Shown: one piece after another, positions 43,250 through 51,481 of the stretch
Position numbering within the stretch: position 1 is the first letter of the stretch
Layout of the letters: each line of letters opens with the position of its first letter
Assembly: GCA_049889355.1 (NCBI GenBank)
Contig: JBMHDN010000024.1
Span: 1 to 54,445, forward strand
Origin: JBMHDN01 sp049889355
Lineage (GTDB): Bacteria; Pseudomonadota; Alphaproteobacteria; Puniceispirillales; Puniceispirillaceae
Length of the DNA stretch: 54,445 nucleotides
Direction of reading: 5' to 3'
The notes under the pieces: model-generated
What the model was told of the DNA's origin: nothing
Databases searched by the model: none
The model's input: only the letters and a program-made list of their open reading frames with translations
Made by a program: the position numbers and the translations under genes

Positions 43250-44308
43250 TTAAAACAGATGCGCCTTGTCAGTATCAAAGGCAAAGCGCACCTCATCCCC
43301 ATCGGCCAGTTCCGGCACATCTGGTGAGGCGAAACGGAACAAGGTGTTATCATCTGAGACCAGTTCGACAATGGTTTCTGTGCCCAGCCGTTCCACCAGC
43401 GTCACCTGGCCTTTTAGAGGGCCCTTTTTATCGATACGCATATGTTGCGGGCGCACACCAAGGCGGGCTTTGTCACCTTGTTTTTTATCACCAGAGACCA
43501 ACCGGATACCGCTGGTATCAAAATCTGCACCGGCAAAGCTGGCTTTGGATTTATCAGCATCCACCTTGGTTAAGGACCCGTCAAAGAAATTCATTTTCGG
43601 CGAGCCTAAGAAGCCAGCGACAAATTCATTGGCTGGCATATTAAACAGCTCCATCGGTGCGCCAACCTGCATCACCTCGCCATCTTTCAGCACGACAATT
43701 TTATCAGCCAGTGTCATCGCTTCGACCTGATCATGGGTCACATAGATGGTGGTGGCACCTAACTGATTATGTAATTTTGAAATCTCAACACGTGTATCAT
43801 GTCGCAATGCTGCATCTAGATTTGAGAGTGGCTCGTCAAATAAAAACACATCTGGATTTCGGACAATCGCACGGCCAATCGCGACACGTTGGCGCTGACC
43901 ACCAGAAAGAGCAGCCGGGCGCCTGTCAAGCAAATGTTCCATCTGCAAAATCTTAGCTGCAGCCCCAACACGCTCCTCAATTTCAGCTTTAGCCACCCCT
44001 TCAAGCTGGAGCGAAAAGGCCATATTATGAAACACGGTCATATGCGGGTAGAGCGCATAAGACTGAAACACCATCGCAATGCCCCGCTTAGAGGGCGGCA
44101 AATCCATCACCGGCCTGTCCGCAATAATGATCTCGCCGCTGGTCAGATTCTCCAAGCCAGCAATCAGACGCAATAAGGTGGATTTACCGCAGCCAGAAGG
44201 CCCTACAAAGACCACAAATTCACCTTTGTTGATCTCTAAATCCACCGCGTGGATAACATCCACCTTACCAAAGGATTTATTTACATTTTTCAGCTCAAGC
44301 TGGGCCAT
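43250..44308 (-). CDS. aglK: ABC transporter ATP-binding protein (AglK/UgpC/MsmX type)
   Basis: 352 residues. Walker A GPSGCGKST at 37-45, Q-loop VFQSYALYPHMT, signature LSGGQRQRVAIGRA, Walker B VFLFDEPLSNLD and switch His in THDQ. The C-terminal 110 residues are a TOBE-like regulatory domain (RLGVRPQHM). This is the MalK/UgpC class of carbohydrate ATPases. It directly adjoins the GH13 gene, with no gap (44308/44309). The symbol is by analogy with the Sinorhizobium agl operon order. Confidence 0.9.
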   Translation of the reverse strand: MAQLELKNVNKSFGKVDVIHAVDLEINKGEFVVFVGPSGCGKSTLLRLIAGLENLTSGEIIIADRPVMDLPPSKRGIAMVFQSYALYPHMTVFHNMAFSLQLEGVAKAEIEERVGAAAKILQMEHLLDRRPAALSGGQRQRVAIGRAIVRNPDVFLFDEPLSNLDAALRHDTRVEISKLHNQLGATTIYVTHDQVEAMTLADKIVVLKDGEVMQVGAPMELFNMPANEFVAGFLGSPKMNFFDGSLTKVDADKSKASFAGADFDTSGIRLVSGDKKQGDKARLGVRPQHMRIDKKGPLKGQVTLVERLGTETIVELVSDDNTLFRFASPDVPELADGDEVRFAFDTDKAHLF

Positions 44309-45856
44309 TTACATCTCCTCAAACGAAGCAGTAAGCGTCTCAAAATCAAAGCAGCAGCGCAGGGTCTGCGCATCAGACACGCGATCAAAAATAATTTGTT
44401 GCGGCCCGCCAGACAGGGCCGTCATCTGGTTGGCTTGCATCAAGGCAGGCTGGGTCTTGCGCCATGCCAGAAAGTCAGAAAACCCCTGATAGACTGAATC
44501 AGGACGTGCCACTTCATCCAGTGCCGCTCTTGTCACATGGCTTTTTGAGATCGGCAACCATGTTTGATTAGCATCTGAAAAGCCAGCCTGAGGCGCATTA
44601 CCCCGCCATGGCATGGGCGTGCGGCAGGTATCGCGCCCTAGAAAAGCAGGAGCAAATTCAATACCCCATGGGTCTTGCATCTGATCAACTGGGATATCGC
44701 GCACATCATCAAGACCTAATTCTTCGCCCTGATAGATACAGGTTGATCCAATCAAACAAGTTTCTAATTTGAGCAGCAGGAGCTGCAGCGCATCTTGTCT
44801 GTCATCGCCTATCCCCAGCGCGTCCATTTGGCGGCTGACCGAGCGTGGTACATCATGATTAGAAAAGGCAAAAGTCAGACGCCCTGTCCCATTAAAAGCA
44901 TCTATCGCTTTTGTAATGGCCTCTTTGAGCCCATCAACATCCAGCCCGCCCCAGGCCAGAAGATTGAAATTATAGGTAGCATGCAAACGCCCTGGCGCGG
45001 TGAAAGTCTTGCTGGCCAATACGGGATCATCACCATGTAATTCACCCATCAAGAACCGATCGCCTTCATAGCTTTCAGCCACATGACGAAACGCCTCGCT
45101 GAATTTCTGGATAGCCGGCTGATTAAGCTGGGCTGTATCGTGCAACTGCCTGAAAAAAGGTTGTTGGTCTTGTGGCATCGGCCCTGGTTTGAAATCCAAA
45201 TTAGGCTGATTATCCTGATAAGGCGGGCTATCGCCATTAATGGTATGGACCGCATCAAGGCGGAACCCATCAACCCCGCGATCAAACCAGAAACGCGCCA
45301 CATCACATAACGCATCTCTGACCGCTGGATTGGCATGATTCAGATTTGGCTGGCTGGGCAGGAAATTATGCAGATAATATTGCTGGCGGCGCGGCTCCCA
45401 TGACCAGGCACGCCCGCCAAAAAAGGATAGCCAATTGGTTGGCGCAGACCCATCTGGCAGCGGGTCAACCCAATGGAACCAATCTGCTTTTTCATTATCG
45501 CGCGATTGCCGGCTTTCCTCAAACCACGGATGCTGCTCAGAACAATGGGCAGGCACAATATCGATCATCAGCTTCAGGCCCACATCATGGGCCTTTGTGA
45601 TCAGCTGATCAAAATCATCCAGCGTCCCATATTCCGGGTTGATATCGCAATAATCAGAGACATCATAACCAAAATCTTTTTGTGGTGATTTGAAAAACGG
45701 GCTGATCCAAACCGCATCCACACCAAGACCGGCAATGTAATCTAGCCGAGAGGTGATACCTGGCAAATCGCCAATCCCATCTCCGTTGGAATCCTGATAA
45801 GAACGCGGATAAATCTGATAGATGATAGCGGTTTCCCACCATTTTAAATCTGCCAT
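44309..45856 (-). CDS. aglA: GH13 alpha-glucosidase
   Basis: About 515 residues from the ATG at 45856, where GGGGGC-type purine stretch AAAGGGGG precedes it; the frame runs upstream into the permease gene. GH13 motifs: WWETAIIYQIYPRSYQDSNGDGIGDLPGI, nucleophile Asp in DGFRLDAVH, acid/base Glu in LMGELHGDD and third Asp in FSNHDVPR. It hydrolyses alpha-glucosides such as maltose, sucrose or trehalulose-type sugars in the cytosol. It lies between the permease and ATPase genes, as aglA does in Sinorhizobium. Confidence 0.9.
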   Translation of the reverse strand: MADLKWWETAIIYQIYPRSYQDSNGDGIGDLPGITSRLDYIAGLGVDAVWISPFFKSPQKDFGYDVSDYCDINPEYGTLDDFDQLITKAHDVGLKLMIDIVPAHCSEQHPWFEESRQSRDNEKADWFHWVDPLPDGSAPTNWLSFFGGRAWSWEPRRQQYYLHNFLPSQPNLNHANPAVRDALCDVARFWFDRGVDGFRLDAVHTINGDSPPYQDNQPNLDFKPGPMPQDQQPFFRQLHDTAQLNQPAIQKFSEAFRHVAESYEGDRFLMGELHGDDPVLASKTFTAPGRLHATYNFNLLAWGGLDVDGLKEAITKAIDAFNGTGRLTFAFSNHDVPRSVSRQMDALGIGDDRQDALQLLLLKLETCLIGSTCIYQGEELGLDDVRDIPVDQMQDPWGIEFAPAFLGRDTCRTPMPWRGNAPQAGFSDANQTWLPISKSHVTRAALDEVARPDSVYQGFSDFLAWRKTQPALMQANQMTALSGGPQQIIFDRVSDAQTLRCCFDFETLTASFEEM

Positions 45857-45860
45857 CTGA

Positions 45861-47087
45861 TCAGCCCCCTTTAACAGAGCCGGCCAGCAAGCCGCGGATG
45901 AAATAACGCTGCATCGCCAAAAAGACAATGACCGGCACAATCATGGAAATCACCGCAGAGGCATTCAGCAAATGAAGCTGATCTTTGAATGTGCCCAGCT
46001 GTTGCTGCAAGCGGATTGGGAAGACCACATCATCTGCCGTATTCGGCCCGATATATAAGGCCACAATCAAATCATTCCAGACCCACAAGAACTGGAAAAT
46101 GCTAAAAGAGGCCAAGGCCGGCACAGAGAGCGGAACAATCAGGCGGGTGAAAATCTGTAGATGTGTGGCCCCATCAATACGCGCACTTTCCAGCAATTCA
46201 CGTGGCAGGCCCACAATGTAATTACGCAAGAGATAAATCGCCAAAGGCAGGCCAAAGGCGGTATGGGTTATCCAGAGGCTGGCAAAACTTTTTGAGGCGA
46301 CCTGACAGCTTTTCGTGGCTTCACAATCGGTAAGCCAGGCATTGGCCGCCGTGGCCCAAGAGGCAATCCCGCTAAAGCCCTGCAAAATCGGCAGAAAGGC
46401 CAGCTGAGTCGGGACCACCATCAGCGAGACCACGATCACAAACAGCCAGTCGCGGCCCGGAAACCGCATCCATGCAAACGCGTAAGCCGCAAAAGCTGCA
46501 ATGGTAATCGGAATGATGGTTGCCGGCACTGTCACGATAAAAGAGGAGATCAGCGCATTGGGGACATGTTTATTTTCAAACAGCACTTCTTCGTAGGCTT
46601 CCGCGCCAAAAACTGGATTCTGATCAATGAAAACATCCAGCTTTTTTGGCTTTGGATTGGTGGGCGCATCAAACTGCCAGACAAAATCGCCATTAGCCTG
46701 AAAAGTGAAATCACCGCCGCGCACATCCATCACCTCACCCACTGGGACCAGCTTGCGGATAAGGATGGTTTCATCTGCGTTATTCGGGTCAGGTACGCGC
46801 CCTTTAAACAAGACAGAGCGCACCTCGCCTGAGATCAGAAATTCGGTTTCATCCTGATTTAAACGCTCAAAAATATTGCCGGTAAGCTCAGTCACCTCAT
46901 CCGTGCTGCCCTTATCATGGGTGCTGAAACGATGGCCCAGCTCAGTTGGCGTAAAGGCGGTCCAAAAACCAGAGGTTTTAGAGGCCAGCTCAGAGCGCAA
47001 AGATGTCGTCACAAGCGCCACAAAGGGCACGACCCAGATAAAGACAATCAGGGCCAGCACAACATGTTTTAAGGTACGGCTAATCAT
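45861..47087 (-). CDS. aglG: ABC transporter permease, AglG-like
   Basis: 408 residues, a MalG-class permease. After helix 1 (residues 7-28) there is a long periplasmic insertion of about 145 residues, then five more helices. The EAA loop is LLESARIDGATHLQIFTRLIVPLSVPAL. The C-terminus is GLLAGSVKGG. Such an insertion is known in AglG-type permeases. It partners AglF and the GH13 gene follows 4 bases on. AAGGTATAAG precedes the ATG. Confidence 0.88.
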   Translation of the reverse strand: MISRTLKHVVLALIVFIWVVPFVALVTTSLRSELASKTSGFWTAFTPTELGHRFSTHDKGSTDEVTELTGNIFERLNQDETEFLISGEVRSVLFKGRVPDPNNADETILIRKLVPVGEVMDVRGGDFTFQANGDFVWQFDAPTNPKPKKLDVFIDQNPVFGAEAYEEVLFENKHVPNALISSFIVTVPATIIPITIAAFAAYAFAWMRFPGRDWLFVIVVSLMVVPTQLAFLPILQGFSGIASWATAANAWLTDCEATKSCQVASKSFASLWITHTAFGLPLAIYLLRNYIVGLPRELLESARIDGATHLQIFTRLIVPLSVPALASFSIFQFLWVWNDLIVALYIGPNTADDVVFPIRLQQQLGTFKDQLHLLNASAVISMIVPVIVFLAMQRYFIRGLLAGSVKGG

Positions 47088-47102
47088 CGGCTTATACCTT
47101 CT

Positions 47103-48353
47103 TTAATGCAGGTCTTTTTGTTCACGCCTGATCCGCCAGGCATTGAAAATCATATTCGGCACAACGGTGAGCATCAGCATCACCGCAATCGCCGCAAAGA
47201 GGTTATCGACATTATCCCCGCCGATAGACCAGTTATTGCGGGCATTTTCCATCATCACCGCCAATAGCAGCTTGTCATCATCATTGGCTGAGAGCGCGTA
47301 AGGGATATCAAAGACTTTGAGCACGAGAATAACCAGCGTGGTCCAAACCACCATCACGGTTGAATAAATCTGAGGCAGCTTGACCCGAAAGAACATCTGA
47401 AACGGGTTGGCCCCATCAATGGTCGCGGCTTCAATCGTATCTTGCGGTACCCCGCGCAAGGCAGCTGAGAAAATCACCATCGCAAAACCAGTCTGCACCC
47501 AGACCAGAATCCACATCAAAAAGAAATTACCCCAGAATTTTAGGTTATAGAGCGGCTCATTATAGGCCGCTGTATGCCCAAGCAGTGCTTTTAATAATCC
47601 CACCTGATAAGAGGGCGTCGCCCCATTAATGGTTTGCAAGGCTTCAACCCCGCCACCAGCAAAAATATTGCGCCAAATGACCGCCGCACCCACAAAAGAG
47701 ATCGCCAGCGGCACAAAAATCAGGGTTTTTGCAATCACACCCCAGCGCACTGAATCTGCCAATACCGCAATCAAAAGGCCAAGCGATATACAAGCGGTCG
47801 GCACCAAAATCAGCCACATCAGCGAATTACGCATCGCAAATCTGAACTGCACATAGCCCAGCGCAGCCGGATCCCACAAAAAGGCATAATTGCGTGTAGA
47901 GAAAACCCCGCTTGCTTCTTGAAAGGATTGTTTGAGTGTTAAAAAGCCCGGCACCAGCAAGAACAGCATCAATAGCATCAAGGCTGGCCCAATGAAAATC
48001 CAAGGCTGAATCGCTTCAACGATCTTGGACTGGCGCCCGATATGATCTCTGGCGGTACGGCGGGCAAGCCCCATAGCAAGCCAGTTCGACAAGCCGAAAT
48101 ACAAAAACGAAATACCAACCGCGATAATCACTATCCGGATAGCAAAGCCGATTTTGGCAAAGCGCATCTCAGTATCAAATTCAGTGGCTGTCCAGTCAAA
48201 CGCGCCATGCGCCCACAGACCGATACTGGCCATTAAATCATCAAAAGGGGCGGTGGCGGTAACAGCAAAAATAGCCGTGATCGGCAGCAGACATACCACC
48301 GTCAGAAAAACCGCCAGACCATTGCCCGCGATAAGAGAATTTACCGAACGCAT
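47103..48353 (-). CDS. aglF: ABC transporter permease, AglF-like
   Basis: 416 residues, a MalF-class permease with eight hydrophobic helices: two at the N-terminus separated by a periplasmic loop (about 10-90), and six in the core. The EAA loop reads QDTIEAATIDGANPFQMFFRVKLPQI. It ends WRIRREQKDLH in the cytosol. It forms the pore with AglG. It begins 109 bases after the binding-protein gene, a gap that contains a hairpin which may reduce transcription into the permease genes. Confidence 0.88.
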   Translation of the reverse strand: MRSVNSLIAGNGLAVFLTVVCLLPITAIFAVTATAPFDDLMASIGLWAHGAFDWTATEFDTEMRFAKIGFAIRIVIIAVGISFLYFGLSNWLAMGLARRTARDHIGRQSKIVEAIQPWIFIGPALMLLMLFLLVPGFLTLKQSFQEASGVFSTRNYAFLWDPAALGYVQFRFAMRNSLMWLILVPTACISLGLLIAVLADSVRWGVIAKTLIFVPLAISFVGAAVIWRNIFAGGGVEALQTINGATPSYQVGLLKALLGHTAAYNEPLYNLKFWGNFFLMWILVWVQTGFAMVIFSAALRGVPQDTIEAATIDGANPFQMFFRVKLPQIYSTVMVVWTTLVILVLKVFDIPYALSANDDDKLLLAVMMENARNNWSIGGDNVDNLFAAIAVMLMLTVVPNMIFNAWRIRREQKDLH

Positions 48354-48403
48354 GATATTATCCGCACTTCAGAAAAGTTATCAAAAATAGCTATTAAATA
48401 AAG

Positions 48404-48438
48404 AGAGAAGAGCAGGTATGTAAACCGCACTCTTCTCT
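48404..48438 (-). terminator. Hairpin after the binding-protein gene, likely partial terminator
   Basis: Read on the minus strand, AGAGAAGAG pairs with CTCTTCTCT (48430-48438 with 48404-48412), and short GG/CC and GC pairs continue inward with bulges; a T-rich stretch (CTTTATTT) follows. Hairpins here often let the binding protein be made in excess over its permeases. Confidence 0.6.
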
Positions 48439-48462
48439 ACAAAAAGTTAGACCATCAGATAC

Positions 48463-49902
48463 TTACTTAATCGCATCCCATGCAGCTTGGATATTATCAG
48501 CTGTGGTCTTTGCATCCTGACCATTGGCAAAAGCAGTCATCTCGCTCCAGAATGCGCCCGCACCAATCGCACCTGGCATCAAGTCAGAGGCATCAAAGCG
48601 GAAGGTGGTGGCATTCACCAGAATTTCACCCTGCTTACGCTGGGCATCTGATGCATAGGCTGAGAGATCAGCGCTCTTATGCGCTGTCAGGAACGCACCT
48701 TGTGACATCCAGACTTCATGTGCACGTGCTTCTGTCAGATATTGGAAGAATGCGCGTGTGGCCGGTGAATCCTTGGTGATGGTGTAGAGTGTACCTGCAC
48801 CCAGTACCGGATTACCCAGATCCTTGCTGGCAAATGGCGGGAAGTAGAAGAAATCTGCTTCACCTGCTGTTACCTCTTCACCCTTTTTCGGGAAGAAGGC
48901 AGGAATGAATGAGGCCTGACGGTGCATCATACATTGTGCTGGTGAGGTAAACAGGCCCTTTGGTGCATCACCAAAGAAGGTTGTGGCCACAGAAGCAGCA
49001 CCACCTGCCACATAATCATCATTGCGTGAGAACTGACCATAGATTTCCATCGCATTCAGCACTTCAGGGCTGTTGAATGGCAACTCGTTTGATACCCACT
49101 GGTCATATTTTTCTGGTGATGCGGTACGCAGCATCAGATCTTCCATCCAGTCGGTCGCTGTCCAACCAGTGGCATTACCTGATTCCACGCCAATACACCA
49201 TGGGGTGTTGCCGTCTTTGACCATCTGGTCTGACAGGGCAATCAGCTCTTCCATTGTGGTTGGGATTTCATAGCCATTATCTTCGAACTGCTCAGGTGAA
49301 TACCAAACCAGTGATTTCAGATCCTGCTTGAATGCAAAGCCATAAAAGGCATCTTTACCGTCCTGGCCTGTATAGGTGCCCAGATCAACCCATGACTGAC
49401 CTGCACCATAATTACTGGCCATCCAGCTTGCCAGTTCATCACCAAGTGGTGAGAGATGGCCTTCAGCTGCCATATCACCAGCCAAACCTGGCTGTGGGAA
49501 AATCGCAATATTCGGCGCGTTATTTGACTGCAGATCAGCCACAATCAATGCCGCAAAATCACGTGAACCAGAATATTTCACAACCGCTCCAGTGGCCTGT
49601 TCAAAACAGCTCACAGTCGCGAGTAAGTTTTCTTCATCCTTGCCCTGCATAGAGCCCATGATGGTGATGACTTCACCATTAAAGCTACCCATGGCACCCA
49701 TTGATGATGGGGTGTCACACACGCCTGTCTGGGCCACAGTTGCGGCTGGTACCTCAACGATTTTTTCAACTTCGACGATCTTTTCGACCTCAACGATCTT
49801 TTCGACCTCAACAATCTCTTTTTGGCCTGAGCCAACGAAATAACCGACTACCGCACCGACGACCAACGCGCCAACTGCAGCAACCATCTGATTATTTTTC
49901 AT
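48463..49902 (-). CDS. aglE: Membrane-anchored ABC solute-binding protein, AglE-like
   Basis: 479 residues. Residues 6-24 form a glycine-zipper helix (VAAVGALVVGAVVGYFVG) with no Ala-x-Ala cleavage site and no lipobox Cys, so it looks like an uncleaved anchor. Residues 29-52 are IVEVEK repeats, a charged spacer. From about 78 the cluster-type carbohydrate-binding fold begins (VITIMGSMQGKDEEN, PQPGLAGDMAAEGHLSPL). Two Cys pairs at 62 and 98 and others may form disulfides. It binds an alpha-glucoside for AglFG. GGGAGG lies 6 bases before the ATG, the strongest ribosome-binding site seen here. Confidence 0.88.
   Translation of the reverse strand: MKNNQMVAAVGALVVGAVVGYFVGSGQKEIVEVEKIVEVEKIVEVEKIVEVPAATVAQTGVCDTPSSMGAMGSFNGEVITIMGSMQGKDEENLLATVSCFEQATGAVVKYSGSRDFAALIVADLQSNNAPNIAIFPQPGLAGDMAAEGHLSPLGDELASWMASNYGAGQSWVDLGTYTGQDGKDAFYGFAFKQDLKSLVWYSPEQFEDNGYEIPTTMEELIALSDQMVKDGNTPWCIGVESGNATGWTATDWMEDLMLRTASPEKYDQWVSNELPFNSPEVLNAMEIYGQFSRNDDYVAGGAASVATTFFGDAPKGLFTSPAQCMMHRQASFIPAFFPKKGEEVTAGEADFFYFPPFASKDLGNPVLGAGTLYTITKDSPATRAFFQYLTEARAHEVWMSQGAFLTAHKSADLSAYASDAQRKQGEILVNATTFRFDASDLMPGAIGAGAFWSEMTAFANGQDAKTTADNIQAAWDAIK
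49747..49818 (-). repeat. 18-bp tandem repeat coding IVEVEK spacer
   Basis: Four copies of an 18-bp unit (plus-strand form ACCTCAACGATCTTTTCG) encode residues 29-52 of the binding protein as IVEVEK repeats, the last ending in Pro. Some units differ by one or two bases. Confidence 0.9.
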
Positions 49903-50417
49903 AGTTTCCTCCCTATTTTCATTAGGCTGAAATCCGCCTTACTTTGTGATGCCTATATGTTTATCCGGCATTTTTGTGCTGCTTCTGCCCGTTCACTTAA
50001 GTCCCGATCAAAAACATCTATATACCCAACATGTTCATAAATAAGCGCGGCTGACGCTTGATCATCCTCATTTCTTTAATCTGCCCTTCTGCATATCGGC
50101 ATCAGGGCAAGCATGACAGCTCTCATACCTCACAATCCGCTAAACCCTATCACCAAGCTGATTGAATCCACAAGCCGCTTTTCACTTGCCAGCCTATCAC
50201 CATATTGAAGGTCTTTTCAAAAGGCGGAAAACACCTGTTGAAAAGGAACGCATAATAGGAGGCAAAGCTGGCCATGCCTCAAGAAATCTCACCCGGGAAA
50301 TCTCACCCGGGAAATCTCACCCGGGAAATCTCATTCAGGAGATCCCACTCAGGAAATCTCATTCAGGAGATCTCACTCAGGAAATCTCATTCAGGCTAAC
50401 AGTAAAAAATGCCTGAT
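49903..50417. other. Intergenic region between aglE and the second sugar locus
   Basis: 515 bases with no gene I can support. It holds the aglE promoter and leader (minus strand) and, near 50284-50395, an array of 14-bp repeats that lies 22 bases after the stop of the second ATPase gene. A weak 5-bp IR, AAGCG/CGCTT, is at 50043-50059. No lacI-type operator stands out. Confidence 0.6.
50284..50395. repeat. 14-bp tandem repeat array, 8 copies
   Basis: Eight 14-bp units start at 50284, 50298, 50312, 50326, 50340, 50354, 50368 and 50382. The first three are identical (AAATCTCACCCGGG, with a CCCGGG core); the next five alternate AAATCTCATTCAGG and AGATCYCACTCAGG, giving a 28-bp higher-order period. 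It is noncoding: the unit is not a multiple of three and the neighbouring genes end outside it. Confidence 0.9.
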
Positions 50418-51470
50418 TCACGCACAGGATTTGTCTGCCTCATCAAAGAAATGAAGGCGTTTCCTGTCAAATGACAGGCCAATTTTCTGGCCTGTTTCAT
50501 AAGCCACCTCATCGCCAACCCGCACGGTGAGCACGCCCAAACCTGCACAATCCACATAAATGAAACAATCTGCGCCCAGATATTCATAGAGCACGACCTC
50601 GCCTGTCACATCAGCTGATTTATCCACCACCGAGATGTGTTCCGGACGAATCCCGCATTTCACCGCTGCTGTCTTACCCTTTGGCTGATAGGGCAAGGTA
50701 CCATGACCAGACAATACAAAGCCTTTATCTGTTTGTTTGCCATCTAGAATATTCATTTTCGGGCTGCCAATAAATTGCGCCACAAATAAGCTGGCCGGCG
50801 TTTCATAGAGCGCACGCGGTGTCCCCACCTGCTCAATCAGCCCATCACGCAACACGACAATCTTATCTGCCAGTGTCATCGCTTCGACCTGATCATGGGT
50901 GACATAAATCATGGTGGCTTTGAGACGCTCATGCAATTTGGCGATCTCAAAACGCATCTGCACCCGCAAAGCCGCATCCAGATTTGAAAGCGGCTCATCA
51001 AATAAAAATCCTTTTGGCTCGCGCACGATCGCCCGGCCAATGGCCACGCGCTGACGCTGGCCACCTGACAATTCTTTTGGACGGCGATTTAGATAAGCAT
51101 CCAGTTCTAAGATAGATGAAGCTTCATCTACCTTTGCTTTCACCTCATCTGCTGGCACCCCTGCTGTTTTCAGGCCAAAGCCAACATTTTCTTCGACATT
51201 CATATGTGGGTAGAGCGCATAGGACTGAAACACCATTGAGAGCGCGCGCTCAGAGGGCACCTTATCGGTGACGCGCTCGCCATCGAGATATATATCGCCA
51301 TAGCTGGTCTCTTCCAGCCCAGCAATCATCCGAAGCAAAGTGGATTTACCGCAACCAGACGGGCCAACAAAAACCACCATCTCGCCATCTTGGATATCGA
51401 GATCAATCCCTTTGATGACCTGCAGATTACCAAACCATTTTTCGATTTTTTCTAATTTTATAGCCCCCAT
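50418..51470 (-). CDS. ABC transporter ATP-binding protein (UgpC/MalK type), second locus
   Basis: About 350 residues from the ATG at 51470, which follows AAGGAG with 7 bases spacing; the frame is open 32 codons further upstream into the GH63 gene. Walker A GPSGCGKST, Q-loop VFQSYALYPHMN, signature LSGGQRQRVAIGRAIV, Walker B GFLFDEPLSNLD, and C-terminal TOBE part CGIRPEHISV. It is the likely ATPase of the permeases at 52.8-54.4 kb. The symbol is left empty because the substrate is uncertain. Confidence 0.9.
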   Translation of the reverse strand: MGAIKLEKIEKWFGNLQVIKGIDLDIQDGEMVVFVGPSGCGKSTLLRMIAGLEETSYGDIYLDGERVTDKVPSERALSMVFQSYALYPHMNVEENVGFGLKTAGVPADEVKAKVDEASSILELDAYLNRRPKELSGGQRQRVAIGRAIVREPKGFLFDEPLSNLDAALRVQMRFEIAKLHERLKATMIYVTHDQVEAMTLADKIVVLRDGLIEQVGTPRALYETPASLFVAQFIGSPKMNILDGKQTDKGFVLSGHGTLPYQPKGKTAAVKCGIRPEHISVVDKSADVTGEVVLYEYLGADCFIYVDCAGLGVLTVRVGDEVAYETGQKIGLSFDRKRLHFFDEADKSCA

Positions 51471-51481
51471 AATGTTGCTCC

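Noticed and set aside
49747..49818. Lipoprotein spacer
   Set aside because: No Cys of a lipobox is present before the repeat; an anchor helix is the better reading.
50284..50395. CRISPR-like array
   Set aside because: The 14-bp units are contiguous with no unique spacers and no cas genes are present.
50162..50416. Plus-strand open frame of 84 codons over the 14-bp array
   Set aside because: Its product is mostly the translated repeat; the unit length is not a multiple of three and there is no ribosome-binding site.
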